Positions 45,523 to 53,974 are shown, counted from the stretch's first letter. The stretch is 64,000 nt of DNA from CAZUNB01 sp964622235 (GCA_964622235.1 CAZUNB010000001.1:16345-80344), one strand, 5' to 3'. Program-made: numbers and translations. Notes: generated by a model from the letters alone, not told the origin.

Positions 45523-45599
45523 TGGTGTACCCGGGGGGATTCGAACCTCCGACCTCTTGTACCGCAAACAAACGCTCTATCCAGCTGAGCTACGGGTAC
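45523..45599 (-). tRNA. tRNA-Arg (anticodon GCG)
   Basis: Acceptor GTACCCG pairs with CGGGTAC, discriminator A, CCA encoded. The D-arm GCTC-AGCTGGATA-GAGC has A20, an Arg identity element. The anticodon arm TTTGT-TTGCGGT-ACAAG gives anticodon GCG for CGC/CGU. The T-arm has one A-C mismatch. Most bacteria use ACG (inosine) for this box. Confidence 0.92.
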
Positions 45600-45660
45600 A
45601 CGCAAGCGTAGCAACTATTGTAGCGCTAAACTACTGATAATAAAAGCAATCTGCGCATAT

Positions 45661-46275
45661 TTAGAGGTGTAGTTGGTTGATGGTTTTATCAATAAAATTC
45701 ATTTCACGCTCTTCAAGTGGCAGATGGCGTTGTAAAATCGCGACAACTAGATCAACCTCTGCCTTCGTCATGTAAGCTTCGGTAGGCAAGCCAAAGCGTT
45801 TCAAAGGCCGGAAAGTTAGCAAATACAATCCACGCTCAGCTTGAATTGAAAATGAACGAAATGTTTCGAACGGAAACAAGGCATCGCCGATGGAGATCCC
45901 ATCATCGTCGATGATATATGTTCGACTATTCGGCTTAGCATTGATAAAATACAATAAACCACCACTTAAGAGTAGTAAAACAACGACACTAAAGATGTCA
46001 CGTTGCCAGTAAATTATACCCGCGCTGATTGCAAAAACCACTGACACGAAGCCTGCGTACCACCCTATACCTCGTTGATGTGAAATATACTCGCTGGCTT
46101 GCCAGCTAACTTCTTGCGGTTGATCCGGCCCCTTGACATCTGGCATTTCTGTTTGCAAATTGTCGTTACTGTTGTCATCATCTTCAGCTTCAAAACTCCA
46201 GCCAGCAGAATCATCCTGTTGATTGTCGGCAACTTTTGCATCCTCAGCTTGGTTGTTTGTCTTTTCCTCTGCCAT
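45661..46275 (-). CDS. Membrane protein of unknown function
   Basis: This is a 204-residue protein. An acidic, Asn/Asp/Gln-rich cytoplasmic N-terminus (about 1-65) is followed by two adjacent helices (GWYAGFVSVVFAISAGIIYW and IFSVVVLLLLSGGLLYFI). The C-terminal domain (YIIDDDGISIGDALFPFETFRSFSI) resembles membrane-linked PH-like domains. No specific function is assigned. Confidence 0.75.
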   Translation of the reverse strand: MAEEKTNNQAEDAKVADNQQDDSAGWSFEAEDDDNSNDNLQTEMPDVKGPDQPQEVSWQASEYISHQRGIGWYAGFVSVVFAISAGIIYWQRDIFSVVVLLLLSGGLLYFINAKPNSRTYIIDDDGISIGDALFPFETFRSFSIQAERGLYLLTFRPLKRFGLPTEAYMTKAEVDLVVAILQRHLPLEEREMNFIDKTINQLHL

Positions 46276-46490
46276 ATCATAAGCAGTATAACAAAACTAG
46301 ACAAAAACCACACTAGCAAGAGTACCGTTATATCCTTTGAGATGATATAATCCAATGTACGTTTCGTTCGAGCGAAATACATCAAACTGAAAAGGTGACC
46401 AGACTAGTGTCAGGTAAAACTTGATCTAAATAGCGAACTGGTATACTTAACCAGTGAGTGTCGCGGAGCGAGGTCAACTCGCAACAACGT

Positions 46491-46581
46491 GGAGAGGTGA
46501 CCGAGCGGTTGAAGGTACCGGTCTTGAAAACCGGCAAGGCGTAACCCGTCTTCGAGGGTTCGAATCCCTCCCTCTCCGCCA
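46491..46581 (+). tRNA. tRNA-Ser (anticodon TGA)
   Basis: Acceptor GGAGAGG pairs with CCTCTCC. The anticodon arm CCGGT-CTTGAAA-ACCGG gives anticodon TGA (UCA and wobble). A long variable arm, the GAGGG-TTCGAAT-CCCTC T-arm and encoded CCA are present. Unlike the other two tRNA-Ser genes it is on the plus strand. Confidence 0.96.
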
Positions 46582-46619
46582 ATTAGATAGCCCACCGCTT
46601 AGGTGGGTTCTCTAATTGG
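46579..46619 (+). terminator. Terminator of tRNA-Ser(TGA)
   Basis: CCAATTAGA...CCCACC-loop-GGTGGG...TCTAATTGG forms a long stem starting at the CCA end, like the terminator of tRNA-Ser(GCT). A second hairpin, GAACCC...TTTTGC/GCAAAA...GGGTTC, follows at about 46632-46665. Confidence 0.7.
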
Positions 46620-46787
46620 CGTTTAGCAATCCGAGAACCCGTATTTTGCGCAGCAAAAAGGGTTCGGTGGAGTGATCAGAATCGAGAGACAAAAAAAGTT
46701 TACTTTTTCCAGAGATGATTGAATGAAAGTTCGTAGGTGCAAGCCGAAGAATCAACACCTCATGTATTAATACCGTATACTAAACCA

Positions 46788-47180
46788 ATGCCAAAAAAAC
46801 CAATCCAAAAGCGCTATGTTGCGCTAGCCTGGGGAACAGTACTATTACACACAGCAATCATGACTTGGTTTTGGATCGGGGCATTCTTGGTCTTTAACGG
46901 CTATCCCGAATTTGCACTACAGCAAGTCGCCTACGTTGTCATAGTCGTTGGGGTTCATGAACTGTATGGCAGCTGCCCGTTCACAGTACTCGAGATTTGG
47001 GCACGTAAAAAATCAGGTATCAAAGACCGAGAAGTAGAGACATACTACGGATACTACATCTTCTGGAAGTTGTTTCACTATAAAGCCAGTATCCCGTTTC
47101 TAAGGCGATTCGTCATCTTGTTCAAAATTTTACCTGGTATTTCACCACTTGTTCTAATAATCCAGCAAATATTGAACTAG
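46788..47180 (+). CDS. DUF2784-like membrane protein
   Basis: This 130-residue protein has two or three N-terminal helices and the segment ELYGSCPFTVLEIWARKKSG, which resembles the CP(L)TxLE...RR motif of DUF2784 proteins. A Tyr-rich stretch and a basic amphipathic C-terminal region follow. TATACT ends exactly 6 nt before ATG 46788, so I prefer this start to the in-frame ATG at 46737. Confidence 0.68.
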   Translation: MPKKPIQKRYVALAWGTVLLHTAIMTWFWIGAFLVFNGYPEFALQQVAYVVIVVGVHELYGSCPFTVLEIWARKKSGIKDREVETYYGYYIFWKLFHYKASIPFLRRFVILFKILPGISPLVLIIQQILN

Positions 47181-47184
47181 AACG

Positions 47185-47847
47185 TTACGGACGAGCAAAT
47201 ACAGCTGCCTCAACACGCTTTGCACCGGCTCCATCTAAAACGGCAGCGGCGGCTTCAAGTGTAGCGCCGGTACTGATTACATCATCAATCAGAAGGATTT
47301 TTTTATTTTCGATCTTTCTAGGATGCCTGGAATAAAAAGCATTTGCGAGTTGCTGTCGGCGCTTTTTGGCAGACTGGCCGACTTGTCGTTTATGACCTTG
47401 TTTTCCAAGCAGCTCAGCGTAGGGAATTTTTAACTGACGAGCAACGTGCTTAGCAATAATGCCAGGCGGGTTATATCCGCGCATGCGGTAGCGCTGCGAA
47501 TCAGGTGGAATAGGGCAGACAACATCATAATCATCAGAAAGAATCACGTCTGCCAACTGTTTACCTAAAACTTTACCAGCGGCACAAGCACGTTCAAACT
47601 TATATTTACGTATTAGCTCCTTACCCAAACCTTCGTAGCGAGCTGCCACCCAGACACGTTTAACTGAGCTTTTACGACGACAAGTCGGACAAGTGGCATA
47701 ATCATCACTCAGCGCCTTGCAGCGATAACAAGCCGATACGGGATGATGTAAAAAACTCAACAGACAAACTTCACAAACAATTGCACCTTCTGCACCACAA
47801 CCAACACAGGTGTGTGGCGCAACAACAGAGATGATTGACTCAAACAT
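47185..47847 (-). CDS. comF: ComF family phosphoribosyltransferase-like protein
   Basis: This 220-residue protein has a Cys-rich N-terminus (CVGCGAEGAIVCEVC, CYRC, CPTC) that probably binds zinc, and a PRTase domain with KILLIDDVISTGATL near residue 180. ComF is needed for DNA uptake in competent bacteria and binds ssDNA-uptake partners there. DNA import is expected to matter for cells with reduced nucleotide synthesis, and the secretion-like locus begins 0.7 kb away. It converges on the DUF2784-like gene (4-nt gap). Confidence 0.92.
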   Translation of the reverse strand: MFESIISVVAPHTCVGCGAEGAIVCEVCLLSFLHHPVSACYRCKALSDDYATCPTCRRKSSVKRVWVAARYEGLGKELIRKYKFERACAAGKVLGKQLADVILSDDYDVVCPIPPDSQRYRMRGYNPPGIIAKHVARQLKIPYAELLGKQGHKRQVGQSAKKRRQQLANAFYSRHPRKIENKKILLIDDVISTGATLEAAAAVLDGAGAKRVEAAVFARP

Positions 47848-47889
47848 AACCTTATCGTAGCAAAACCAGTTGTAGTTTTACCAACACCC

Positions 47890-47919
47890 TTGAGTTAGGT
47901 GATAGTTTTTGTGTATACT
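47890..47919 (+). promoter_or_regulatory. hsp20 promoter
   Basis: TTGAGT (47890-47895), an 18-nt spacer and TATACT (47914-47919) precede the gene by about 65 nt. No full CIRCE is present; only a half-site-like GAGTGC lies just before the start codon. Confidence 0.6.
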
Positions 47920-47985
47920 ACTGATAATACAAAGACCAAAAAACTTTTCAGGTGGAAAAACAAGACAACTAATGGGGGAGAGTGC

Positions 47986-48438
47986 ATGGCACGTAAACAA
48001 CAGAATGATGATTTATTAATCGATGATGAGCTAACAGCAGCTTTTCTGGGTGATGATCAGTCAGTAACCGCTGACGACAATAGTACAAACGATGACTGGA
48101 ATGAAGAAGAAAGTATTCCGGGGCAACTAGCCGTTGACGTTTATGAGACTCGTGAGAAGGTTTTTGTGATTGCGCCGATTGCTGGCGTTAACAAAGGTGA
48201 TCTCGACGTTAGTATCTCTGACAATACGCTGACTATCCAGGGAACTCGTTCGGTCAATACTGACGGGGCAGAGAACTTTTACCTGCAGGAAAGTTACTGG
48301 GGAGATTTTTCGCGAAGCATCACAATGCCAGTACCGGTTAAAGAGGACGAAATCGATGCAGTCCTCAAGGACGGTGTCTTGACAATTAGCTTTACCAAAG
48401 TCAAACAAGACACAATTAAGAAGATTGAGATTAAGTAA
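47986..48438 (+). CDS. Hsp20/alpha-crystallin small heat-shock protein
   Basis: This is a 150-residue holdase chaperone. An acidic N-terminus (about 1-45) precedes the alpha-crystallin domain: VDVYETREKVFVIAPIAGVNKGDLDVSISDNTL-type strands and the late KDGVLTISFTK, equivalent to the AxxxNGVL signature. I start it at ATG 47986 because GGGGGAG lies about 6 nt before it. The longer open frame upstream is not Hsp20-like. Confidence 0.93.
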   Translation: MARKQQNDDLLIDDELTAAFLGDDQSVTADDNSTNDDWNEEESIPGQLAVDVYETREKVFVIAPIAGVNKGDLDVSISDNTLTIQGTRSVNTDGAENFYLQESYWGDFSRSITMPVPVKEDEIDAVLKDGVLTISFTKVKQDTIKKIEIK

Positions 48439-48463
48439 AACTACTTATTTCGATTCAGTATTT

Positions 48464-48503
48464 AATGTAAATAATCTGCTCAATCGAGCAGATTATTTAC
48501 ATT
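48464..48503. terminator. Bidirectional terminator between hsp20 and the pilin-like operon
   Basis: A perfect 18-bp inverted repeat (AATGTAAATAATCTGCTC with its complement at 48486-48503) around a 4-nt loop separates two convergent transcripts. Confidence 0.8.
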
Positions 48504-48579
48504 AATAACAGTTTTTTTATTTGCGAAAAAGAAAATAAGAGTAGAATTTATACTATTATCAAACTAAATTTGACTCTAC

Positions 48580-49020
48580 TTATGATTGAGGAGCAAGGCT
48601 TGATGTCAGGAAGTTGACAGCACCAAAAGCTATGAAAGAAATGATAAGGCCGATAATCGCATACAAAATTGTATTCTTAGCTCCGGTAACTGCATTTTGG
48701 TCGCCGGCACTGATAACATAACGGAAACCACCAACAATCAACATGATGACACTAACAGCGCCAACCAAAAAGAGCAAAATATTGACTACCTTGTTGAAAA
48801 TACCATCCGCCCCGAAAAGTGTGTTCGCGTCTTGACCGGCTCTAGTGCTACCAATCGTGCATTTGGTTCCATTCACTAGTGGGTTTGTGTCGGTACCGAT
48901 GCTAAGACATTCATCAGCTGCGGCAGCAGGAACAACGTATGTCATAAAACCAACAAACCCCATAGTTGTAGCTAGGCTAATCTTGCCAGTGGTTGATTGA
49001 TAAAGTGTTTGTATAGTCAT
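48580..49020 (-). CDS. VirB2/TrbC-like pilin-type protein 1
   Basis: This is a 146-residue membrane protein with an N-terminal signal-like segment (about residues 14-36), a Cys pair (CLSIG, KCTIG) in a short extracytoplasmic part, and two C-terminal hydrophobic helices separated by a small polar loop. The loop motif GDQNAVTGAKNTILYAIIGL is shared with the next five genes. VirB2/TrbC pilins have this two-helix layout. It is the last gene of the operon starting at 52649. A 41-nt stretch is identical to the neighbouring paralogue. Confidence 0.75.
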   Translation of the reverse strand: MTIQTLYQSTTGKISLATTMGFVGFMTYVVPAAAADECLSIGTDTNPLVNGTKCTIGSTRAGQDANTLFGADGIFNKVVNILLFLVGAVSVIMLIVGGFRYVISAGDQNAVTGAKNTILYAIIGLIISFIAFGAVNFLTSSLAPQS

Positions 49021-49104
49021 TAAATTTTTTCCTGTTTATGCTTATTGTTAAATGTATCAAAAATTCATACTGGGTGCAAGAGATATATAGGCGGGCGCCT
49101 GATT

Positions 49105-49512
49105 TTATAGACTGCTAACTATAAAGCTCACAGCGGCACGACCAAGGAAAGCAATTACTAATCCGATTACTGCATACAAAATTGTATTCTTAGCTCCGGT
49201 AACTGCATTTTGATCACCAGCACTAGCAACATAGCGAAAACCACCAAGAACAATCATGATAACTGAGACTGCACCGACTAAGAACAGTAAGATATTGATA
49301 ATACTCTGCATGATAGTCCCTATGTTGCGGCTGTCTCCTGAAGTACAAGTTCCTCCGGAGTATGTCCCGCCCGTTCCCTTACAGAGCTGCTCCTTAGAGT
49401 CGGCAGCACTTACTATGCTGTGCTGACCGCTGGGGGTAGTGACTGGAAGAATAACCGATGCTATTAATAGAGAAAATGCGAACATAAATGTAAATAATGA
49501 TATTTTTTTCAT
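49105..49512 (-). CDS. VirB2/TrbC-like pilin-type protein 2
   Basis: This 135-residue protein has a signal peptide (LFTFMFAFSLLIASVILP, cleavage near SAADS), a short Cys-containing segment (LCKGTG, TCTSGD) and the two-helix C-domain with GDQNAVTGAKNTILYAVIGL. It is the closest paralogue of gene 1 and is separated from it by 84 nt, the largest gap in this operon. Confidence 0.75.
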   Translation of the reverse strand: MKKISLFTFMFAFSLLIASVILPVTTPSGQHSIVSAADSKEQLCKGTGGTYSGGTCTSGDSRNIGTIMQSIINILLFLVGAVSVIMIVLGGFRYVASAGDQNAVTGAKNTILYAVIGLVIAFLGRAAVSFIVSSL

Positions 49513-49524
49513 CTCTTATCCTTT

Positions 49525-49914
49525 TTATATGTTACTTAATACGAATGATACGATAGCTTGAGCTAGAAGCGCAACCACTAAACCGACTACAGCATACAGA
49601 ATAGTGTCTTTGCTCTGTTTGACGGCATTCTGATCACCATTACTAATCACAAAACGAAACCCACCGTATATCATGGCGATGACCGATACACTACCAACAA
49701 TGAAGGCGAGGGCACTAATTACCTTGTCGCGAAGTGGGGTAACGGCAGTTTCAACGGTATCGCTACAGGTTGCATCAGGATCTACCAGCTGCAATTTAGC
49801 ACACGCATCATCTGTAGCAGCACTTGCAAACACGGCAGGAGCGGGTGCGACTGCTAGAAGAGCCAACTGCGCCAGCATCACAAACCCTAGCAATAAAAAT
49901 GTCGGTGTTTTCAT
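49525..49914 (-). CDS. VirB2/TrbC-like pilin-type protein 3
   Basis: This 129-residue protein has a signal peptide (LLGFVMLAQLALLAVAPAPAVFA), two Cys (ACAKLQ, ATCSD) and the paired helices with GDQNAVKQSKDTILYAVVGL between them. Its start overlaps the previous gene's stop (ATGA). Confidence 0.75.
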   Translation of the reverse strand: MKTPTFLLLGFVMLAQLALLAVAPAPAVFASAATDDACAKLQLVDPDATCSDTVETAVTPLRDKVISALAFIVGSVSVIAMIYGGFRFVISNGDQNAVKQSKDTILYAVVGLVVALLAQAIVSFVLSNI

Positions 49915-50714
49915 CCAAAGACTCCCTTCATAAATCCTATAACTACTCGAATAATAAAAGGCACAAGGAAGACAAGCGCAAGACCGATTGAACCATAAAT
50001 GATAGTGTTTTTAGCGGCAACTATCTTTTCTGGGTTGCCGGCCGACAACACATAGCGCAGCCCACCCGAGAGAACGATGATAACACCAATGCTGCCAGCC
50101 AAAAGATAAACAACCGGTATAACCTTGCCGAGGAATGTTTTGTCGTCTACATTGGGTAGACTTAACTCATCAGCCGTTCCAAGCTTAACAATACCAGCAG
50201 GCGGTGCTTTCTTTGCAGGGGTTTTCGGGGTAGGAGAGGTGGGAGCCTCCGGAGCAGCACCGCCACCCCCGCCACCAACCGATTTTTTACAAACATCAAC
50301 CTTAGTCTTGCCTGTTAGTTTCTCGCATTTTACATATTCTTCCGCAACACACGTAAGTTTTTTACTGTCGGTATCGAACGGTGGATTCTTCGTGCAATCT
50401 CGTGGCTTATACTCACTGCCGACAGTGAATGGCTTACCAACAGTAAGAGATTTGCAGTCCTCAGTTTTTACCCCGGCACCTCCAGCAGTTGCAAACAGAA
50501 CATAGCACTTTTTTGGATCTTGTTTACCTTTGTCTTTGAAGTAGGATTTAAAGACAGCGTTATTACAATCTCCAGCCGTAACTTTATCACCAGATAGATA
50601 GCAACCAGGTGATGATGCTGCGGATACCTTTACTCCGCTAGCAAAAAGTGAAAGTGTGGCAATCGCCACTACCATCAATAGCAGCATGCTGCTTAGGCGT
50701 GAAATATTTTTCAT
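49911..50714 (-). CDS. VirB2/TrbC-like protein 4 with large Cys-rich ectodomain
   Basis: This is a 267-residue protein from ATG 50714. The first helix (MLLLMVVAIATLSLF) is a signal. A 150-residue ectodomain carries about nine Cys (for example GCYLSGD, DCNNA, KCYVLF, DCKSL, DCTKN, TCVAEEYVKCEKL, VCKK), likely disulfide-bonded, then a GGGGG/Pro linker. The C-terminal two-helix domain has GNPEKIVAAKNTIIYGSIGL. The start overlaps the upstream stop (ATGA), which favours this ATG over one 16 codons earlier. Confidence 0.75.
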   Translation of the reverse strand: MKNISRLSSMLLLMVVAIATLSLFASGVKVSAASSPGCYLSGDKVTAGDCNNAVFKSYFKDKGKQDPKKCYVLFATAGGAGVKTEDCKSLTVGKPFTVGSEYKPRDCTKNPPFDTDSKKLTCVAEEYVKCEKLTGKTKVDVCKKSVGGGGGGAAPEAPTSPTPKTPAKKAPPAGIVKLGTADELSLPNVDDKTFLGKVIPVVYLLAGSIGVIIVLSGGLRYVLSAGNPEKIVAAKNTIIYGSIGLALVFLVPFIIRVVIGFMKGVFG

Positions 50715-51082
50715 TTGAAGGTCCCGAGAATCGTACCGACGGCAAAAGTGGCGCCAACACAAATCACCAAGCCAATCACCGCATTGACGATGGTGTCCTT
50801 GCCGCTCTTGACTCGCTCTGGGCTTCCGCTACTAATAAGAATTAGAAACGCGCCATAAAATGTAAAGCCAATCGCAACATATATGCCAGCACCGAGCAAT
50901 GCCTGAACTATATTGCCGGCTATCCGCCAAATATTGTCAAAGTCTTCGATGATTACGCCGCACGGGTTCGATCCACCAGAGTCCCGCGGCAATCCATTAT
51001 GCCATGCAGGAAGTAACAAGAAGGTATTGTCGCACGCGTCAGCGGCGAACAAAGATAGTTTAGTTAATACGACGTGCATCAT
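50711..51082 (-). CDS. VirB2/TrbC-like pilin-type protein 5
   Basis: This 123-residue protein has an N-terminal part with two Cys (DACDN, NPCGV) and the shared two-helix domain with GSPERVKSGKDTIVNAVIGL. Unlike its relatives it has no long signal peptide, only a short hydrophobic start. It overlaps neighbours by 4 nt on both sides. Confidence 0.72.
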   Translation of the reverse strand: MMHVVLTKLSLFAADACDNTFLLLPAWHNGLPRDSGGSNPCGVIIEDFDNIWRIAGNIVQALLGAGIYVAIGFTFYGAFLILISSGSPERVKSGKDTIVNAVIGLVICVGATFAVGTILGTFK

Positions 51083-52110
51083 CCGATTATACCCCCTGGT
51101 ATTAGGAAGTTCACCAGCGCAGCGAACAATAAGTAGATTGCCAGTCCGCCGAGAGCAGCTAATATTTTAGTTTTTGCACCAGCAATCGCCTGAGGGTTAC
51201 CACGAGCTGAAGCGTACTGGATTCCCGCTATACCGAGCACCCCAGAGATGATGATGCCAACACCAACTGCAGTGACTTTAACGGCAAGTTTAAGCATTTT
51301 AACGATACTATTTCCCTCAAGCCCCGCGTCTGGGTCGCTACAAGTAAGATCTTTTAACGGCCCAAAAGCCGCTTGAGCACACTTATCTTGTTCAAGCTTG
51401 CGCGCACAACTTTGTTCATCGCCAGCAGCTAAGCTCCCGTCTTTGTCTTTATCACAAACGCTATGTTGTTTAGTTAACGGATGCACAGCCTTCTCGCCTT
51501 CATCTTCTGGCCCAGCAGGGTCATCACCCTCAGGTGTCGTTGCACCTCCGCCGCTGTCTTCACCACCGCCGCCGGGGGTGGGTGAAGTGATCGGATCAGT
51601 GGTGCCAGGACCAACGCCGGTTGACGCTAAGCAGGCCGAAATTAAAACTTTCGAGACCTGCTTCATGCACGTAACATTAGAAGCCGCGACACAGCCGGCA
51701 CTTGATCCTCTATCGCTGGTACATTTTTCAACACCAAAAAGCTGATGGTAGCAGCTCTCGGTTTGAATTGAGCCTTTACTGACATTGGGTATGTTCGTAC
51801 AGTAAGCAATAAGCTTCCATGCGCAGGTTTCATATTTTTTTGCATCGTCTTTTTTAGGCTTTTGAGCTAAAAGCCTACTGCGTATCGCGCGACAATCATT
51901 TGCGGTCTTTTCACCAACACCAAAGTTCTTATCAACCTTGCCGCTTGGCCCTGAAGTTGTGGGGGTACTTGTATCACCACTGCCATTGCTACCACCGCCG
52001 AAAGAAACTCCCGGAACTTGTGCAGAAACTTGTGCAGCTAAAAAGAACATCCAAAATAAAGATATCAAAAAAACCGATACAAAAACTGATTTACGCAATG
52101 AGCCCATCAT
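51079..52110 (-). CDS. VirB2/TrbC-like protein 6 with large Cys-rich ectodomain
   Basis: This is a 343-residue protein. A signal peptide (VFVSVFLISLFWMFFLAAQVSA) is followed by a Gly/Ser/Thr linker and a Cys-rich ectodomain (DCRAI, TCAWKLIAYC, SCYHQL, KCTSD, GCVAASNVTC, CDKDKDGSLAAGDEQSC). The DKDKDGSLAAGDE stretch is EF-hand-like. A Pro/Gly/Asp spacer leads to the two-helix C-domain with GNPQAIAGAKTKILAALGGL. Confidence 0.74.
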   Translation of the reverse strand: MMGSLRKSVFVSVFLISLFWMFFLAAQVSAQVPGVSFGGGSNGSGDTSTPTTSGPSGKVDKNFGVGEKTANDCRAIRSRLLAQKPKKDDAKKYETCAWKLIAYCTNIPNVSKGSIQTESCYHQLFGVEKCTSDRGSSAGCVAASNVTCMKQVSKVLISACLASTGVGPGTTDPITSPTPGGGGEDSGGGATTPEGDDPAGPEDEGEKAVHPLTKQHSVCDKDKDGSLAAGDEQSCARKLEQDKCAQAAFGPLKDLTCSDPDAGLEGNSIVKMLKLAVKVTAVGVGIIISGVLGIAGIQYASARGNPQAIAGAKTKILAALGGLAIYLLFAALVNFLIPGGIIG

Positions 52111-52649
52111 CTGTATCCTACTTTCTGACCATCTTCATCAGTGAAATACATAGCTTTGATCTTTTTTGGACTCGAAAACTCCATCGTAATCAGCTGATTA
52201 TCAGCATCCTCGAATACATTAGAGTTCGAACAGAAAATCTGAACTGTTTGTCTGTCCGCTGCCGGCTCACTGCAGTCTTCAAGGTTAAATCTACCGAGGA
52301 GCGTAGACAGAAAATATGCTGGCTGATAAAAGGGAATATCTTCACCGATTTCAAATTCAGGATTATAGTTCATGGTCGAGTAGTCGTTAATGCGCGCAGT
52401 GTCTAGATTCACAATTGCATCGATCATTTCTTTTGATGTGTTTATTTGATCAAGCTCCTGAAGCGCTAAACTATCCTCGATTTTGGCTTGTTTAGCTTCA
52501 GCGGCGAGCTCAGCTTTAGTCGGCTGCTGTAAATACCAAGCTAAAAAACCGATTCCTCCAACCAAAATGATTGCCAATAAGATAAAAGGCCAACGAGGGA
52601 CCTTCTGCGATGTCATCAGTGCTTGTGAGTTATTTTTATTTTTGAACAT
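52107..52649 (-). CDS. Membrane-anchored protein heading the pilin-like operon
   Basis: This 180-residue protein has one N-terminal helix (WPFILLAIILVGGIGFLAWYL) and an extracytoplasmic alpha/beta domain with two Cys (EDCSEP, IFCSNS). It has the general layout of a VirB8-like subunit (single pass plus periplasmic domain) but shows no motif that proves it. It is the first gene of the minus-strand operon and overlaps the next gene by 4 nt (ATGA). Confidence 0.68.
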   Translation of the reverse strand: MFKNKNNSQALMTSQKVPRWPFILLAIILVGGIGFLAWYLQQPTKAELAAEAKQAKIEDSLALQELDQINTSKEMIDAIVNLDTARINDYSTMNYNPEFEIGEDIPFYQPAYFLSTLLGRFNLEDCSEPAADRQTVQIFCSNSNVFEDADNQLITMEFSSPKKIKAMYFTDEDGQKVGYR

Positions 52650-52726
52650 TTTTATAATTCAACCATGAATTTAGTGCTATTGTAGCGCTTGTGGTATAAA
52701 GCCGCAAGCTAGAAAAAATTTAGCAC

Positions 52727-52755
52727 TTGACAATACTGAACTAATGTAAGATAAT
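52727..52755 (+). promoter_or_regulatory. Promoter of the plus-strand secretion arm
   Basis: A perfect TTGACA (52727-52732), a 17-nt spacer and GATAAT (52750-52755) precede ATG 52785 by 29 nt. This is one of the best consensus promoters in the window. It lies in the 135-nt divergent region between the two arms. Confidence 0.75.
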
Positions 52756-52784
52756 GCATAGATTAAACAGGAATAACCATAGCT

Positions 52785-53726
52785 ATGACAATCACTCCAA
52801 CAGACATACCACTATCTGGAGAAGGCGGCGAAGAGCAAGTGCCACCTATAGGTGAACAAGGGCAGCAGCCTGACGGACAACCATTTGATGGCATGGGTGA
52901 TGCGCTGGATGGTGATGCTGCCGAGCTACGAACCGATAGTGTGAGTGAGCAGCCGCCAGACGATTCAGCTGAAGAGATTGTCGTTAGCCCAAGCAATAGA
53001 AGGATGTCTCGTCGAGGATTCTTAGGAGCTGGAGCTGCGATCGTTGGTCTGACAGTAATTTTTGGCCCTAAAGTCGTCGACTCCTTTTCCCAGCCATCCG
53101 AACCAATCGCCCCAACTGATGGATCTGATACAGACAATAGCCCGACTGACACGAGCGACACAGCGAAAGACACCTTACCCCAAATGGAAGAGTGGGACGG
53201 CACAAAAGAAGATCTGTGGGAGGTTGCTCCGGGGGATGCAAATAGGAACTTCTTCCTAGATCCATACGCCCCAAATTCATTCGACGCGGAGCAAGTTACT
53301 AAGAGAAACTTTGTTCGGTCCTTCGACCATATCGTTCTTGGGCTTCTTTACCAAGATAAACTAGGCAAAGACCCTAATGAATACGCAACTTTTTTCGCCA
53401 GTTCAGACGTAGCGAATCAAGCTCGTGAATTTTTCGGTGACGGTGAAGGCACACATTCGGGTGCATACATCAGGGGCTTTAATGAAAATGTCGAGACGAA
53501 GGGTGAAGACCCGAACGGTTTAGAAAAGTTAATGCTTGATGTTGTTCCGCCCCCTGGGAAAGAGGGCGCTGTTCAAATTGGGCTATTCGATCCAAAAAAT
53601 GGAGAGAGATACAAACCAGCTTGGGCTACTTTTGGTTATAGCAATAAAGGCCACTATGTCCTAACAGGCATTTTCGACCATGATCCAACAGATGAAGACT
53701 TTCTGTCTACGCCACCGCTAGAGTAG
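52785..53726 (+). CDS. Protein with internal Tat-like motif and extracytoplasmic domain
   Basis: This is a 313-residue protein. The first ~65 residues are acidic and Gly/Pro-rich. Then NRRMSRRGFLGAGAAIVGL follows, which matches the twin-arginine consensus SRRxFLx with a hydrophobic stretch. An Asp/Thr/Ser-rich linker (about 105-135) and a folded domain come next, with FVRSFDHIVLGLLYQD and a C-terminal KGHYVLTGIFDHDP. No family is recognised. The Tat-like motif is unusually far from the N-terminus, so this may instead be a plain membrane anchor. Confidence 0.68.
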   Translation: MTITPTDIPLSGEGGEEQVPPIGEQGQQPDGQPFDGMGDALDGDAAELRTDSVSEQPPDDSAEEIVVSPSNRRMSRRGFLGAGAAIVGLTVIFGPKVVDSFSQPSEPIAPTDGSDTDNSPTDTSDTAKDTLPQMEEWDGTKEDLWEVAPGDANRNFFLDPYAPNSFDAEQVTKRNFVRSFDHIVLGLLYQDKLGKDPNEYATFFASSDVANQAREFFGDGEGTHSGAYIRGFNENVETKGEDPNGLEKLMLDVVPPPGKEGAVQIGLFDPKNGERYKPAWATFGYSNKGHYVLTGIFDHDPTDEDFLSTPPLE

Positions 53727-53974
53727 AAAGCTCAAAGTTCATCCTTAGCGCTAGATCGGCATAGGCGTCAACGCACACAACTACCCTGAAAAAGAACCAT
53801 GAAGTGAATCTATGTTCAGCTGTTTAATCTAGCGCAAGTTACAGTAGCCCTCCAAGCCCATACTTTAATATAGAGCTACAACTATTATGTCCATAGCCCA
53901 AACCAACACATTATATTAGTTATTGCTTTTTATATTCTGACGATGTTATCATTTGTCCATAAGCATAATGAATT

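Noticed and set aside
47975..47985. CIRCE element upstream of hsp20
   Set aside because: Only a half-site-like GAGTGC is present; no matching left arm occurs at the required 9-nt spacing.
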